Assembly (NCBI GenBank): GCA_035041965.1
Contig: JAPYMA010000173.1
Location: forward strand, 248,001 to 312,000
Source of the DNA: Anisakis pegreffii
Taxonomy: Eukaryota > Nematoda > Chromadorea > Rhabditida > Anisakidae
Direction of reading: 5' to 3'
DNA: 64,000 nt
The notes below the pieces were generated by a model that had not been told where the DNA came from, did not search any database, and saw only the letters and a program-made list of their open reading frames with translations. Position numbers and translations under genes: made by a program. How positions within the stretch are numbered: the stretch's first letter is position 1; each line of letters starts with the position of its first letter. This document shows positions 25,866-39,210 of this stretch, one piece after another.

Positions 25866-28800
25866 TGTTGCAAATTTCCGTCAAACTTGTACCGAATGGC
25901 GAGTAAGAAAGAATATTTGGGGTTTGCAGCAGCCGTTTATGGGATTTTTCGAAGAATAGAAACTCGATGTTGAAAATTGATGCTTCCAAATCCTTACGTT
26001 GTCTCAGAAAATAAAGCGACTAACCAGGTGTCATCTTCGTCGCACATGAAAATGTACGACGATATTGATTTGGAATAGATTTCCAAGCGACTTTCTTCAA
26101 TATCTTTACCCGATGACATTGATTTGGTGGTCAGATAACATTACATGTCTCCGATTATCTATCTCTAGGTTGTTGTCTCTCGTTGAAACCAATTGAAACC
26201 ACTTGATTTTATCTTATCGGCATTTCTCAACGAAAATGCACTATTGGAACTTATGTCGTAGAAATACATATTGATCAAATAGATGACAGCCGATAAACTG
26301 TTGCCATTCTGGTGAACTCGATTATTGATCATCGTTCGGAGCGATCAACAGTTTTGCATTTTTTTCGCCGGCTCGGAATTCCGTCTCTAAAAGGTCGTTT
26401 ATCACGAAAACCTGCGACGGTTATCACGAAAAAAGAGATTTTTCAAAATCAATCCATTCGAACTGGAAATATGTCAACTGAAAACATCAATGAAAGTCAG
26501 CTTACCTGTGGAGAAAAGCGTCGTTCGAAAAAGTCCATAGCAACTTGAATCGTTCCTTGTATAGCAAATTCAACATATCAGATTCTTTTAGCTGATGAGT
26601 CCTCCTAACCTTGGATGCTAACTATCTCACACAGCACTCTCTCGAGATAATCGCTCCACAACATTTATCTTTTTCTCAATCTAGAGGTTCTGAGGATCTA
26701 TAGTGATACAATGTGCATTGAATGAGTGCCTCTGCGCTAATTGAGTTGGCTTTAGAAAAATAGCCATATCTGATCAAGACAGCAAAATCATTCAGAGAGA
26801 TATATGGTTTTCTGAATCTAGAGATTCCGGTGGATCGACTGGTGTACAAATATTCATATGTTGCTGGGCAAACTTGAGGAGACGGTAGGCTCGAAGATGG
26901 CAAACCGTATTTCATTAAGAAAATAGCCATATCTCCTCAAGAAAGCAAAATCGCTCGACAAAATATAGAGATTCTGAGCAATGTTTCTCTGAAAGTAGAG
27001 ATTCTGAGCAATCGAATGGTGCAAAGAGATTCATATGTTACCGGGCAAAGCTGAGGGTACTGGTACCTTGAATATCGTAACGCCTATAAAGCTATATTAA
27101 TGTAGACAATTGATCAATAATGATCAAATGAGCGTGAATGAACGTCACAGCGCTTGTTGAGATAGCTTTAAGAAATTAGCTGTGGGCTGTTGTTATTGCT
27201 GAATAATTATCATAATGATCGTGGTAAGCTTCTTGGTTTGTTTCAAAATTTCATGTTTGACCAATTCAATTAGGTAAAGGCATACAACTGATGCAATGCA
27301 CTGAAATGAAGGCATTTATGGCACTGTTTTGAATATTTTGGATCATTTGCTAACAAACTGATAAAACGCTCAGGCAGGGTTCATTGTGTTCAGCAAGTGT
27401 CGTAATCGTAGACACAGGACTCAGAAATTGTTGTGATTGTCTCCCAAAAGTTCCAAATTGTCGGTGAAATTAATTAGATGAGAATTTTTCGAAAAAGGTG
27501 TGCATTTTTCGGAGTTAATCACTTCATCAATATTGTTTCTAGTCATCTCTGTTAATGCCATTCACTAATATTGTTTTTGTAGCTGATGCTTGAGAAGTAG
27601 GTCAATTGCATTCGTCAATGGGAATGAATGAGGCAGATATCAATGGATCGACGGATGACTATTGCATTGTTGAAGACAACTGGGTGGTTATATAATAGGT
27701 CAAATAGATTAATAGGTAGGGTGGTTAAAAATGTTTTGAGTGTGTCATGAATGTCATGAATAAAAGAACATGACCACTAATAACATGGCGTATAACCTTG
27801 ACTTGATTTTTGTGAATAGTGCGAGCAGTCTTAAGGTGGGACTCACATTCGAATTTGGTCATCTTCATACATTACATCATCATTTGATTGTTGCGTTCTG
27901 AAACTGACTGCGGTCATTTCGGAATTGAACACCGATTTTTTGAACTTTCGTCGTAGATTGTCTCTAGATTGAACTTGAGTGATCTATTACAAAACTAATC
28001 ATTGCACAAAACAATTGTCACTGACCTGATTCTTAAACGATCATTATCATTTACTGATGCACTGCTGTCCTTAGTAACTATATCAGCTAAATTTAATGTT
28101 GGTGATGAAAATGCTGATACTGGAAGCATTTTCGAGAATATTCACATCTACAGATTCACTCATTTATCCAACCTAAGTGGTGAAAGTTTGCTTTTAAATT
28201 GAAGCATAAAAAGGAATCACAGCACTTTGATCGGAAAATAATTTTTCAGATTTGTTAACATTCGTCCTGAGCTTGAATTTTAGCAGTTTTTAGCAAAAAT
28301 ATATTCGAGTTTTGAGTGGAAAAGCATAAATCTTTTGAACGTAAATCTCAATGTGTTCCTCGACAATTTGCACGTTCAATGTCTATAATGTTCATTTTGC
28401 ATTCACCTCCAAACGCATCCTTTATTTGCCTGGAATTCTCGTTGGAATGATGCTCTGACTTTTTTATAGAGCACTGAATACGATGTGACTTAGATGAAAA
28501 ATAATATGAAAAATAATTGATTTCAGTACAGTGTCGAAGTGATTTTATCGTGTGATATGAAATGAATCATAAATATTTTCTGGGTCAGTTTTTATCGTGA
28601 GGGCTGGCTGAACGAACGAATGAAATGAAACAATCTGACACCCGAATAATATCAATCGTGGATATCTTCAAACTCACGCACTCTCATGTTCACAACGAAA
28701 GAGTTATGTTGATCCCGATAATAGCACGTCGTTCATAATCTGCGACTGAGTCACTTCACTGAGTCACTGATCCTCGGATCATCATTTTTTGTTGTTCACA

Positions 28801-30521
28801 TTTCTTTTCGTTATGTCTATTCAATCCTCACAAGTGCTTCTTTTCTTCCTTTGCGATAGTTTCTTTTCAATGCAAAACATCTGAATGCATTTTGTTGCGT
28901 ATCATTGAACAAGAGCGATTTTGCCTCTGTTGAGATTCTCACGAACTAGAACAAACGCAATAAGTGTGTGCAATTATGATGATTTGAGAAGATTCATGTG
29001 GAAGTAAGATGATGAATAACGAACGTGTAGGAGGAGGTTAAAGTCGTTGAAGATCTTATTTTTGAAGGTGCTGAGTTGGTGGGAATTGCGTTGACTGACA
29101 TCCACAAAAGAATGACCCAATTCGTGACACCTATGCAAATAATTTTATAAAATGCCGGTGGAGGTGTATTACTGAGTCTGAGTTCATCTATTTGTGTTCA
29201 TGCTTATGGAGTTTGACTGAATGGACTTAGTTCGCGGTGTTCAGCTAGTACTTTTATCATTTTAAACAATTGGTTCAGTGCAGCGTTGACATTCGCTTAT
29301 CAACATTAGTGCTACTAATGTGCTCCGAAGAACATGCGTTCATAATCCACTATGTACGTTCATCAGGCGGAAATATTTATCTGTTCAGGTGAAATTTTAG
29401 AGATAATGAGAGCCTACGCGTTATGCGTTAGTTGGAATTTTGTGATAGGTGTCAGTTGAAAATAGCAGCTTCTGACAATGATGATGTTGAAGACAAATGT
29501 GCCGCTTGCTCAGCGAATTCATATTCAGATATAACCTTTTATCTGAATATGGACCTGAAATTAACCTCCTACAGTAGGGTCGACTTAGTGGTTGCGTTGA
29601 TGGCTTTAATTCAGGTTGAAACGGTCGGTCGGCTTTAAGAGCCTTGATGAATACGTCTGTGATGGACAAGTGGCTAGCTGGGCAGGCGCAGTTTAGGTTT
29701 CTTGTATTCGAATGTGGCATGACTGAATTGAGCAGGCTTTATCTAATTCCCAAGAACGAATTGTGTGTGATAATTTCTGAATGTTAATTGTGATAATTCA
29801 TTTATCCGCAAGCGAAATGTTTGAAACTATATTGATGCACGATTGTTTTCGATCGATCAGTATGAACATATCCATATCAATTGCCATCGAAGAGTATCCA
29901 ATTGCCATCGAAACACGGTGACAATTTTATTGTGAGTTTCGGTAATGAGGTCGAAAAAAATTTTGTCATATTTTCGGTTGAATGGAAATTTTAATCGAAT
30001 TCATTGGCATTGATCTAAATTTGATGGAAATTCGAGTTGACCAATAGTCGTACGTAAAATCAATGGAGTTTTCAGTAGCAATGAACTGATAGTGCTTTAA
30101 AGATAATTACAATTTGACTGATTCAATTTGAAATTTTCATTATGAGCCGCAATTTCCGTTACTGGATTTTGTGATATACATGTACTCTGAGCAAAAATTG
30201 GCGCAGTTATGGATAATTTGCCCAATTCTTTACGTCCTTCTGCACCTATATGCACAAATATGTGTGGGCTTTGCTTTGTATTTCAGCACATTAATCGCCG
30301 ACAGAAAAAATTCCAATGAAAATATTCACTTTTGATTAAGCTTTTAGTAGAATTCGGATGTTTTCGCGCAGATACGTGATCGATCACCCATTTGCTTTTC
30401 ACATTGCTGGCTCGAATATAAACGATTATCGCTTAATTCAAACGTCTTAATTCGCCATAACCATATTCTTACAGAATTTTGTGCATACGAACAGGAATTT
30501 TCAATTGTGCTGAGTGAATAA
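25866..30521. other. Gene-poor interval between SLC35A-like and NOAH-like genes
   Basis: About 4.7 kb with no reading frame that I can link to a family. A dispersed repeat occupies 26680-27062. A short frame near 29432-29638 contains two CxxC pairs (CDRC and CAAC) but has no start or splice context that makes it convincing. The promoters of both flanking genes should lie here. Confidence 0.5.
26680..27062 (-). repeat. Dispersed relative of the 238-bp tandem repeat (about 1.8 diverged copies)
   Basis: Two successive blocks contain ATAGCCATATCTxxTCAAGA...GCAAAATC and CATATGTT(G/A)C(T/C)GGGCAAA, which read in reverse complement like the 46.8-47.7 kb array (TTTGCCCAGTAACAT; GATTTTGCTTACTTCAGGAGATATAGCTG). 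It is therefore an inverted, diverged member of the same family about 20 kb away. Confidence 0.65.
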
Positions 30522-33500
30522 ATGTTTTGCCGTTATCAACAACGATGTACTATTGCTGCTATTTTGCGATTGCCGATATTACTGCAAATTTGCGCTCAGT
30601 ATACGAAAGCAGCAACAAGCCCTCTACAAGGTTTTCATTCAGCTCTGTCTGAGCAAGTTTATACAATTATTCCATGAACTTTAATGTCAAACTATTCCAA
30701 CACTTAAGATAGTCTATCTTTCAATCAGATCGAAATCGTCAACAGGTGAAAAAGAAGGAAATGATGAAACAAATAGGACAATTCAAGGAAATTGAACAGC
30801 CAGCCTTTAGTTCTATGCAAAAAAAAACGTTTTCAGAAGGTTGACAACGCATCACTGATTCATCTGCGACAGTTTTTTGTTTGGTGTATAATCGGATACG
30901 TTGATAGGAGATCAATCTGAATAGTAGATCAATCTGGGCCCATTACTGAAATACAGTGTCGAACTGTTGATGTTACAGTTGTTAGATAATAAGATGTTAG
31001 ATTACCTGGATTACCTAGATTGGCCAAGATATCAAACGTTTATAACGCTGCTGGCCACAATGCTCGCGTTTCGGTTGGCCCTGTTTTAGTCTTGATTGAC
31101 GCCACCTCGCTGGCTAGGCGAGCACGCCAGATTAAGATAATAAAATTTTAGATAGATAAGATAATAAGTTGTGGCTTCCTGATGTGTATTGGCTCATTTG
31201 CTGCCAGTAGTTTTTGTTTTTCATTAAATTTCAGGATGCTCACATAGATCGTACGTTATTGAACCTGAAAACCTTATTGAAGGAGGCATTATTAGCAGGA
31301 TTTTCACAGATAATCTCAATGACTGCATAGAGCAATGCAACAAGGTTATTAGGAAGTTTCTATTGTTATTATTGTTTTCACTACTAATCCATTATCACCA
31401 ATAACATTGAGTTATCACGTACATCACACAGATAATATGGGATTATTGGCATGACCATTACTATTCTTTTATTTCTAATGCGATTTCCTGTTGTTATTCT
31501 AAAAATATTTTTTGAATTCTGTTTATTTTCTGTTCGACGGTAGCCAACTTTGTCAGTTTTTTAAAATAAGTTCGCTATTGTGACCACCAAAACGCTCACA
31601 TTCACTCAGAATGCTCAATGTACGGGAACGAATTTCCTTCTGGATATGGACGATAGATCTGTTTGTCTTCTGATGGACAGCAAAGCCAAGACGCTTCCTC
31701 GAGAACTGCCGATACGGGAGAGTATAATGTACAGTGCGTCACCGTTCTGCATGAGTAAACGTGAGTTCTTCATTTTCTAAATTTGCCAATGACTATACGG
31801 AATCAATCGTGTATCAGCCGGGTCCGAAATCGAGCCAAGGAATGTGTCAGTGGGAGACACAGTCTCTGGAAATGGTGTTATTGAATGCAAGTGGAAAACA
31901 AAATCCTCGCAAACTTTTCATTCGTTCTAACAGGGTTTTCATTCTTTTCCGAGCTGTTACAATTGCTCTCATGACTGTTATCATCAAAATTGTTCTCTTC
32001 TGATAATTTCTCATTCATTTCATTCAACAGTTAATGTCAAATTCTCATTCTATCAAATACACTCTATAATTGATCATTTGACTGTTGAACGTTGTCAAGC
32101 AATAATATTCAATTGTTGTATTGTCGATTTCGGTTGTCAACACTCGTCAACGCATCTAGTAAATGGTGTATGTCACAGAATAAGAATTTGATTGTAACTG
32201 TTAAGCGAAATGAGACGAAGTGAATGATAAAAAGTCATGAAGAGAACGGTATTCTCATGCAATAGCTATGAGAGTGAATACAACACGTCTGAAAAGAATG
32301 AGAATCCATGTGAATCAGTATGAAGTGAGCGTGTCACAGACAATAGCTTTTCATGCAATCATGATCGATTGCAACAATGAGCAATACAACGATCTAATTG
32401 TAAGAGAAGGCCTAGCCACGTCGAATACCATCACGGTGCTAACAAGATGTGAATGTAGCGGTCATCTGAACGTAACAAATGGTTTTCCATTTGTTCCTAA
32501 CGTTTTGAAAGTAAGTCCTTGTAACAAGAGGGGAAGGGGGTAACGGTGGCCTGCCAGATCGTCAAAAGGCGTAATGGAACACCCGAACGTGAGAACCACT
32601 GCTCCAATGGTTTCTAATTGTAATTTTAGAAGCGTCCTCGCAATGTGACGGTCTGCAGTGGTCATTTCAAAAATATGCCAATCAAATTCCAACCAGTCCA
32701 AAACTATTCAAATCTATCGAGAACATTCACAAATTGGATGAATGTCTTTCATATTGCGTGCAAAAGGGGTATGGCTTTTCAGACGTTATTGCTTTATCTG
32801 TTTCATTCACTTTTATCATCAGCATTACTTGAATGCTTACAATTGAATGAAGGCATAGCTGTTACCTGCTTACAGTTAGTTTCTAGTAAATTATCGGCAC
32901 AGCGTTCCTGTATCGTTTGTTTTTTCGACTGTAAACTGTAAGCTGTTTCATATTCTGGTTGCAAGCAAATTCAAGTTCAGTGATGGAAGAAACTGACAAT
33001 TATGCATAATAATAATTTTGTTTTTGTACATGAGTTATGGAAAGGCGATAAATTAATGGGTTCGATGGTTTGGCCAATAACTTTCATGTTTGGTTGAACA
33101 ATAGTGAGTGATTTAGTTTAGTGATTTAGTTCTATTCAGAGAGTCTTGCAAAGCAGCATTGTTCAATAGACGGACAATGAAATGTTACTTATCGCGAATA
33201 ACAATTCAAAGTGTGCACACCAAACAAAAATATTTTAAGCGAAGCACACACGTGGATTTATACGAGAATAATTGTGCTTTCAGAGGTCAGTTTCCGTAGT
33301 CTTTTTAATTTTCGAGTTAGAGTTGTTATCAAACGGTGATAACTGCTTCTTACTATTGAATCTTAGTGTTGGATCACTGAAGAATGATCTCATCAGTTTC
33401 AAGTATGGTGATGGAATGTTGAAGATTTAATGGAGAATAGAAGAATTGTCGATGTTTGATTACGAGGAAAAGGCATTGAGTACTCGTAATGTGTTACGCA

Positions 33501-36500
33501 AACGCTGATTAAAGCAATTGATTTAAGTTGATTGAGAAGATTTTACGTTGATTTTATACGATATTATGATGAAACACGCTATTCAATGTGTGTTTCTCCA
33601 TCAATCTTCACAGAACAGCTTATGTTCGCTGCAGTGACGAATAATAACTCGAAGTTTGCAATCGTTTCGTTCAGATACCTTGAATGCAGCCAGGTGTCAT
33701 TTTCAACGAGTGCATTCATCCGGATTAACGGACATTTTCGATGAAAGATTGAGCAAAGTGGAAAGTGTGGAGGATTGTGAACGTTTGTGTTTACGTTGGA
33801 GAGATGGAATGTGTAGATCGTACACATACGACAAAAGCGGTCATATCTGCTATCTGAGTCACGTCACGAGTCGGAGTCTAGGACTGAATCCACTCGATTT
33901 CATGACAAACTCAAACTTATCAACGGCCGATTTGGATGATTGTTTTCAGTGTGAGATTTTTTTGCTGACAAAAAAATTTTCAAATTCATTGAATAATGAC
34001 CGACGGTTATTTTTATTATTGTTAGCATTAAAACAATGCCGTTCAAGACATAATCCAGAACCAATAACAACTGTGAAATCAATATTGATACGATAGTGGC
34101 TCTGATCCTAATAATCAAAACAACTGTATCAGCATTAAACGTAACAAATCCTTAATATTGGTAATATCACTAACAATGTTGATAGTAATAATGTTCATAA
34201 TAAAAGCACTAGCAATGATAATGAGTATAAGAATGTATTTGTTCAAAGTGTGCAGTTCAACTAAAATGTACGGCAAACGGTATGAAGATATCCGGCTCAT
34301 CGATGAAACTATTCAGCGGTTCTATTAAAACGAAAAGTAACGGAAAAAGTTTCTGTACGAAATCTCTTGAAGACACCTATCAGTTTGAAACGGAAATGGA
34401 TTACGGCGGATGCGGAATCCAGAAAACGGTATCCTTTTGGAGTTTATTGGATCTTCAAAACTAAATCTTAACGCATCTTAGAGAGTCGAGTCTATATTGA
34501 AACCAGTGATACGTTATCCCTTATCATCACCAGCATTATTGGTTCAATCGGTTTGCTCACTGCTTTCAGATGTACCCATATCCGACGTTCTCGAGTGTTA
34601 TTGTTCTAAAAGAAGGTAGCACGAATCTGGTGACAATACGCGATAAAATCATACAGGTACAGAAGTAATTTTCCCAAATACGATGATGTTAGAACTGGAT
34701 TTCAATAGAACTTCCATGATCAATTACTTCCAATTTCAAGGAATATCAATGATCATTTGAATATCAGTGATCAATCAAGGAATCTCAGTGATATATTCAT
34801 TTGAACAGATCATATTTCCGTGTTGCATTACGATTGATACACATATTGAAGGTGAACTGCCGTATGCACGATAACGTTGAGCTTCTGCCCGATCGAAAAC
34901 TGTCGTTTCAACTGGAAATAGACGACGAGAATGCAACCAGAAAACTTATGTGGGTTTTGGTGCTTGAAAAAAACTTAGAATGTGCCCTTACAACAAGAAT
35001 ATCTATTCAATGTTCACAATTTCGATAAGTGCTTAAAAACTGGCAAATTTTAGCACCGAATCGATTCGGTTGGCCAGCTCAACAATGGGCGATTTCATAC
35101 CTGGACCGAAGTTCAAACTTGAAGTGCTCGATGCGCAAAGGCACTTAACAGACGTCGTGAATGTTGGCGATTCTGGATACATTCTCATCACACTCCAACA
35201 GCAACATTCGACTCCTAAAAAAGATGCAATATTTCTAATGACTGACCTTTCGGCGCGTAATATCAAAACAAATCAGATGATTCCATTGATCGATTCTGAT
35301 GGGTCAGTTCTGTCCGTTCATTTCGTTCATTCATATCGCTCAGTTCGTATGGCTCGTTCACCTATCGACAAGAAATAATACCATTAACTGATTGACAGCA
35401 CATTTGAGCAAAAAACACTGGTACAAGCACTAAAACGTTCTGCTTGTATCATACATTACCTGGACTACCTGGATCGGCCAGGCTATCAAGCGTTTATAAC
35501 GTTGCTGGCCACAATGCTCGCAATGTTTCCGTGCGCATTGTTTCAGCCTCAATTTACGTCACCCCGCTGGCTAGGCGAGCACGCCAACCGAACAAAACCG
35601 AGTAAATAATTAATCGCCGTGAATACTTTGCATAATTAAACGCAGTAAAATACCAATCCAATAAATAATCATTACTCTAATAAAATAAATATTCCGCCGA
35701 TCGCTCACTGCGATCGACGAAACAACCACTCGATGTCCAAGTAATAATTGGTAATACATGTATAATACATGAGCAAAAATAATCATCAGAATAAAAATTC
35801 CTTGCAAAAGATCATTCACTTGTTTTTCTGCAGATGTGTGGTTGACAAGCGAATAACACAACTCAAACGGATCTCGAACAATCAACTGGAAATGAAAATT
35901 ATGTTCACTGGGTTCCAAAATGAGGTAACGACTGATAATTGTGGTTGAGGGATAGTCGTACTGACAAATACTAAGTCTAGTTAATAAAGAACAATGTTTC
36001 GGAAGTCAACCGTTCTTTTTTTTTCTGTGACACTGTAGTAAAATTGTTGTATTCACTGCTGTTACTTTGGTCGTTAGTATGATGGCAGTTTGCATCACGA
36101 TTGTTCATACTTTTCATGAATTAAGTGGAAATGGTAGAAGTAATCACCATTAATATAGAAGTAATCATCAGTAAACTGCAAATTACAAGATTTTCATATA
36201 ACTTCATGTTGAATTCCAGTCTGAAGTGATCTATGAGGGTATTGTCAAATCGTGCAGAACTAATGAAGAATGTTATCCGAAGTGTTTGTTGCCGTTATGG
36301 GAAGATGCTGAGAGTGAGTATGATTCGATTTCCAAGTGAGCACTACTGGAAATTTCTTCTCCAACTTTCAGCGATAATTTTACAGATATTTTTTAAAAAT
36401 GTGGACTCAGTAGAGCATGCAATTAACTATAAGATGTTTCCAAACTGTGATGTATGCATACCGATAACCAAGATTTTTGCTTGATGAGAAGAAGACAACT

Positions 36501-36990
36501 TCCTTTTTGGGGGCAGCATTCTGATGTGGCCAAGATACTACTGCTGCTGACTGAGTCTCAGCGATACCACTCATAAAGAGATATTTCCGAGCAGCTTTGT
36601 TATTGTGAAGACCTTTGCAGAACGGGAGCTTTAGCATCTGATCACTGCATTGTGACAATGAATTTCCCTTGTACTTCCAACTGGGCACAAATTACGCCGC
36701 AAAAATATCGCTTATTTTGTGTAGAGTCGAACGGAAACCATCGAAGCGATAGTTCTGGTCTAATGTTAAACTTATTCAGGATCATTTCACCAAATTCATT
36801 GGATCACGACAGTAATAAATTTAAAACTCAAACTAAGCGTCACCAACGGCACTCACCAATTCCAAATGCTTCACAAACATCGCGACGATTTGATATTTCC
36901 GAAGATGTTTACAAATTGCGTTCAATCAATAAGCTGACAATATTAGACAAAATCGATCAAAACGGTGAGACATTATTATTATTATTATTA

Positions 36991-37052
<62 letters not shown>

Positions 37053-38483
37053 TCAGTCGTTAGCATTGCTTTCAGTATCACCATTAATGGACATAGATGT
37101 GCGTTTTGCAAATGTTTGCAACGAATCGGATCTGAAACAAGAAACACTTCATTTATAAAATTAATAATTCTGACAAAAATGAATAAGTTTCAGATGATAA
37201 TATGCTGAAGGATAGGCGGAGAACATTACTGTCAAAGAACAATTCCATTCAAGATGAACACTTCTTGAGCATTGATTTAGACAACGCCAAAAGCGGAGAA
37301 TATCATCGAGAACCTTCTCAGCTGATCGCATCAAATAGCGAAACGTCAACGAATATCGTACGTGCTCTAAGCTGTTGATCCTCACAAAATAATCATAAAA
37401 AATGGACCTTCCTTCTATCAGCATTCGCTTTCTCATCTCTTGCCATGCATTTCGGTTGTCTTCTTACCGGATTTTGCTCTGTATAAAGAGGCTTTTTTTG
37501 CTCTGATGCAATTAGCAGCAGTCGAGAATTCTAAGTGTGCTGAAGGATATGTAGGATAGTGAAGTGGAAAAGTACTTCAGTGTCCATTACGCTCCATACT
37601 GAATCCTATTTTAAAGTTCCATACTGAATTTGAGGGCAATAGCAACCTTTTTGCAGGTTTCACGGCAAAAGATCACTCGTATACCCGCGTATGTGCAATG
37701 TATCTGTGAAGATTACAATTGTCTTTTTACAGTGCTCTTGGTATGTGTACAAATCATGCTAATCATATCTGGCATTGGTTTAGCTGTCATTTACGTTAAG
37801 GTAATTATTTATTGAATAGTCGTTTTGGAATTCGTGTTTCGTTATCATCATTGCTCAGTGACTGCTGGGGCATTACTGAGAATGACTTTTGCTAGTCGCG
37901 GCGCTGTCAAAGTCAGCAGCAAGCAATGTGAAAGCGCATACAGATACATTGAATTGATTGCAGAGCATTGTATATGCTTTAGCATTCGGTTCAATTACCC
38001 AACTTTGAGGCAAGCATAGAGCACTGTAGAAGTGCGATGCATTTATGTGCATCTCGCTTGTACAGCGCTGTATGCATTAGTATGCATTCAGTTCGCTGAG
38101 ATGCATGTTAATGGAAAATAACTGAAAGCGCATACAAATGCATTGAGTTCATCGCAGATATCATCATTGGTCAGCGACTGCTGAAGCATTACTGAGAATG
38201 ACTTTAGTTAGTCGCGGCGCTGTCAAAGTCAGCAGCAAACAATCCGTCTTCGTACAAAAATGCAACAAGTTTTTCTTCAAATAAATCCAGCATAATAGAG
38301 TGATTAGCACCAGATGATGGGATGGATGTCAACGTGGGTTTAGAACGAGGAAATAATATGTTCTTTGTGGACAATTCTGATTTTTTTCAGAAATGGAAAC
38401 AATATCATCAAATGCAACATCAGCAACGACAACGATCAGACGATCCACCGGTACAATACGAATATACGGTTGATAATGAGTGA
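30522..38483 (+). CDS. NOAH/NompA-like PAN-ZP apical matrix protein
   Basis: Transmembrane cuticle/apical extracellular-matrix protein of the nematode NOAH and insect NompA type, which attaches epidermis or sensory endings to cuticle. Exons: 30522-30630 (signal peptide), 31235-31344 and 31610-31760 (PAN 1, DCIEQCNKNAQCTGTNF), 32630-32768 (PAN 2, WSFQKYAN...LDECLSYC), a missing exon, 33690-33950 (PAN 3, VEDCERLCLRWRDGMCRSYTY; 33675 is an alternative start), 34256-34428, 34570-34656, 34809-34861, 35054-35302, 35834-35924 and 36220-36317 (ZP domain from LKCTANGMKISG through SEVIYEGIVKSC), 36780-36964 (basic TKRHQRHS, candidate furin-type release site), 37194-37357, 37657-37800 (membrane helix LLVCVQIMLIISGIGLAVIY), 38391-38483 (short cytoplasmic tail ending TVDNE). 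About 700 residues plus the missing part of PAN 2. Every other junction is phase-consistent. Fewer PAN modules are seen than are known for NompA. Confidence 0.9.
31000..31129 (+). repeat. Dispersed repeat family S, copy C (fragment)
   Basis: Matches copies B and D from the duplicated GATTACCTGGATTACCTAG end through the GGCTAGGCGAGCACGCCA core, then stops. It is in intron 1 of the NOAH-like gene. Confidence 0.75.
31931..32600 (+). repeat. Interspersed repeat Z, copy 1 (interrupted), in a NOAH intron
   Basis: Bases 31931-32216 and 32540-32600 are the reverse complement of a continuous block at 41838-42190 (shared stretches include TTCTCATTCTATCAAATACACTCT, CACTCGTCAACGCATC, CCCGAACGTGAGAACCACT). 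About 320 bases at 32217-32539 are extra in this copy. It ends 30 bases before the PAN 2 exon. Confidence 0.75.
35455..35750 (+). repeat. Dispersed repeat family S, copy D (longest)
   Basis: Aligns with copy B over about 280 bases and carries an extra palindrome-like patch near 35698 (GATCGCTCACTGCGATC). It lies in the NOAH intron between the exons ending at 35302 and starting at 35834. Confidence 0.8.
36972..37051. repeat. (TTA)n microsatellite
   Basis: About 27 ATT/TTA triplets with one TCA interruption, starting eight bases inside the NOAH intron that follows the exon ending at 36964. A Leu-rich open frame runs through it, but the donor GGTGAG precedes it. Confidence 0.95.
37843..38243. 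repeat. Imperfect direct repeat in the last NOAH intron
   Basis: Block 37843-37927 recurs at 38159-38243 (shared core GCATTACTGAGAATGACTTT and TAGTCGCGGCGCTGTCAAAG), and the 40-base block following the first copy recurs just before the second. Orientation is direct; identity is roughly nine in ten. Confidence 0.8.
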
Positions 38484-38530
38484 ACGCGAAGATAGCAGTG
38501 ATAATAATAATCACAACAATTAGAGATAAT

Positions 38531-38536
38531 AATAAA
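38531..38536 (+). terminator. AATAAA poly(A) signal for the NOAH-like gene
   Basis: AATAAA 48 bases after the stop codon at 38483, in the expected position for 3' end formation. Confidence 0.6.
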
Positions 38537-38954
38537 GATATCTATTGATAGCATTAACGTGTAAATGTTGATAGAAGAACACGAAACTTTTAAGAAGTGA
38601 ACGTGACGTTCGTGATGAAATTGAATTTGTTTCGGTCATATCACAACGATTCTCGTCGGTTAGATACAAATCTGAAACACATGGTCAGATTGGTACAGAT
38701 GAGCAATATTAGCCATGAACAGATTGATATTAACCTATTGAGCAGATTTGCCATTTAGCGAAGGGATTTTCACTGAGAATGCATTTTCACAACTTCGTTC
38801 ATTATATGCCTTCGACATGTGACTGAAAGGCAATGCAGCACAGCATTACAATAGTCTTTGGTCCAATAGTTGCCTGATATGAAATTACAAAAAACTCCAT
38901 CGGACTGTTCAGATATTCTTGATTTTCTGAAGTTGTATGTCACTTAATGTTGAC

Positions 38955-39210
38955 CACCCTTCCGGATGCACAACTACGATGTTTTTGTGAGATGTGTTTG
39001 TGACTGTTCGAAAATATTTTCGATCAAATCAGCATACTGATCATCGAACGTATAACGTCTCATTCTGTTGCGGTGTCGTAAACAATTCCACAGTCACATT
39101 TTGTCGCCTTGTATGTAAATTAATCGGAACACGCACAATTCCACTGGTGAACAACACATTGTGTAGGTATTCCAATGTACAACTTCGCTATGAACGGAGC
39201 TCAGTTGTTG
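38955..39210 (+). repeat. Long inverted repeat X, left arm
   Basis: 256 bases whose reverse complement recurs at 41171-41427 with few differences (conserved cores include CGAAAATATTTTCGATCAAAT and GGTGTCGTAAACAA). One frame encodes a Cys-containing stretch (FCCGVVNNSTVTFCRLVCKL) that is largely preserved in the other arm, so the arms may derive from an exon of a repeated gene. Confidence 0.85.

Noticed and set aside
29432..29638. Zinc-ribbon-like frame with CDRC and CAAC
   Set aside because: Two CxxC pairs alone are weak evidence; there is no start ATG, no flanking exon and no family match by eye.
36652..37158. Leu-rich plus-strand open frame
   Set aside because: Only 36780-36964 is coding, as a NOAH exon. 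The poly-Leu part is the (TTA)n microsatellite downstream of a good GTGAG donor.
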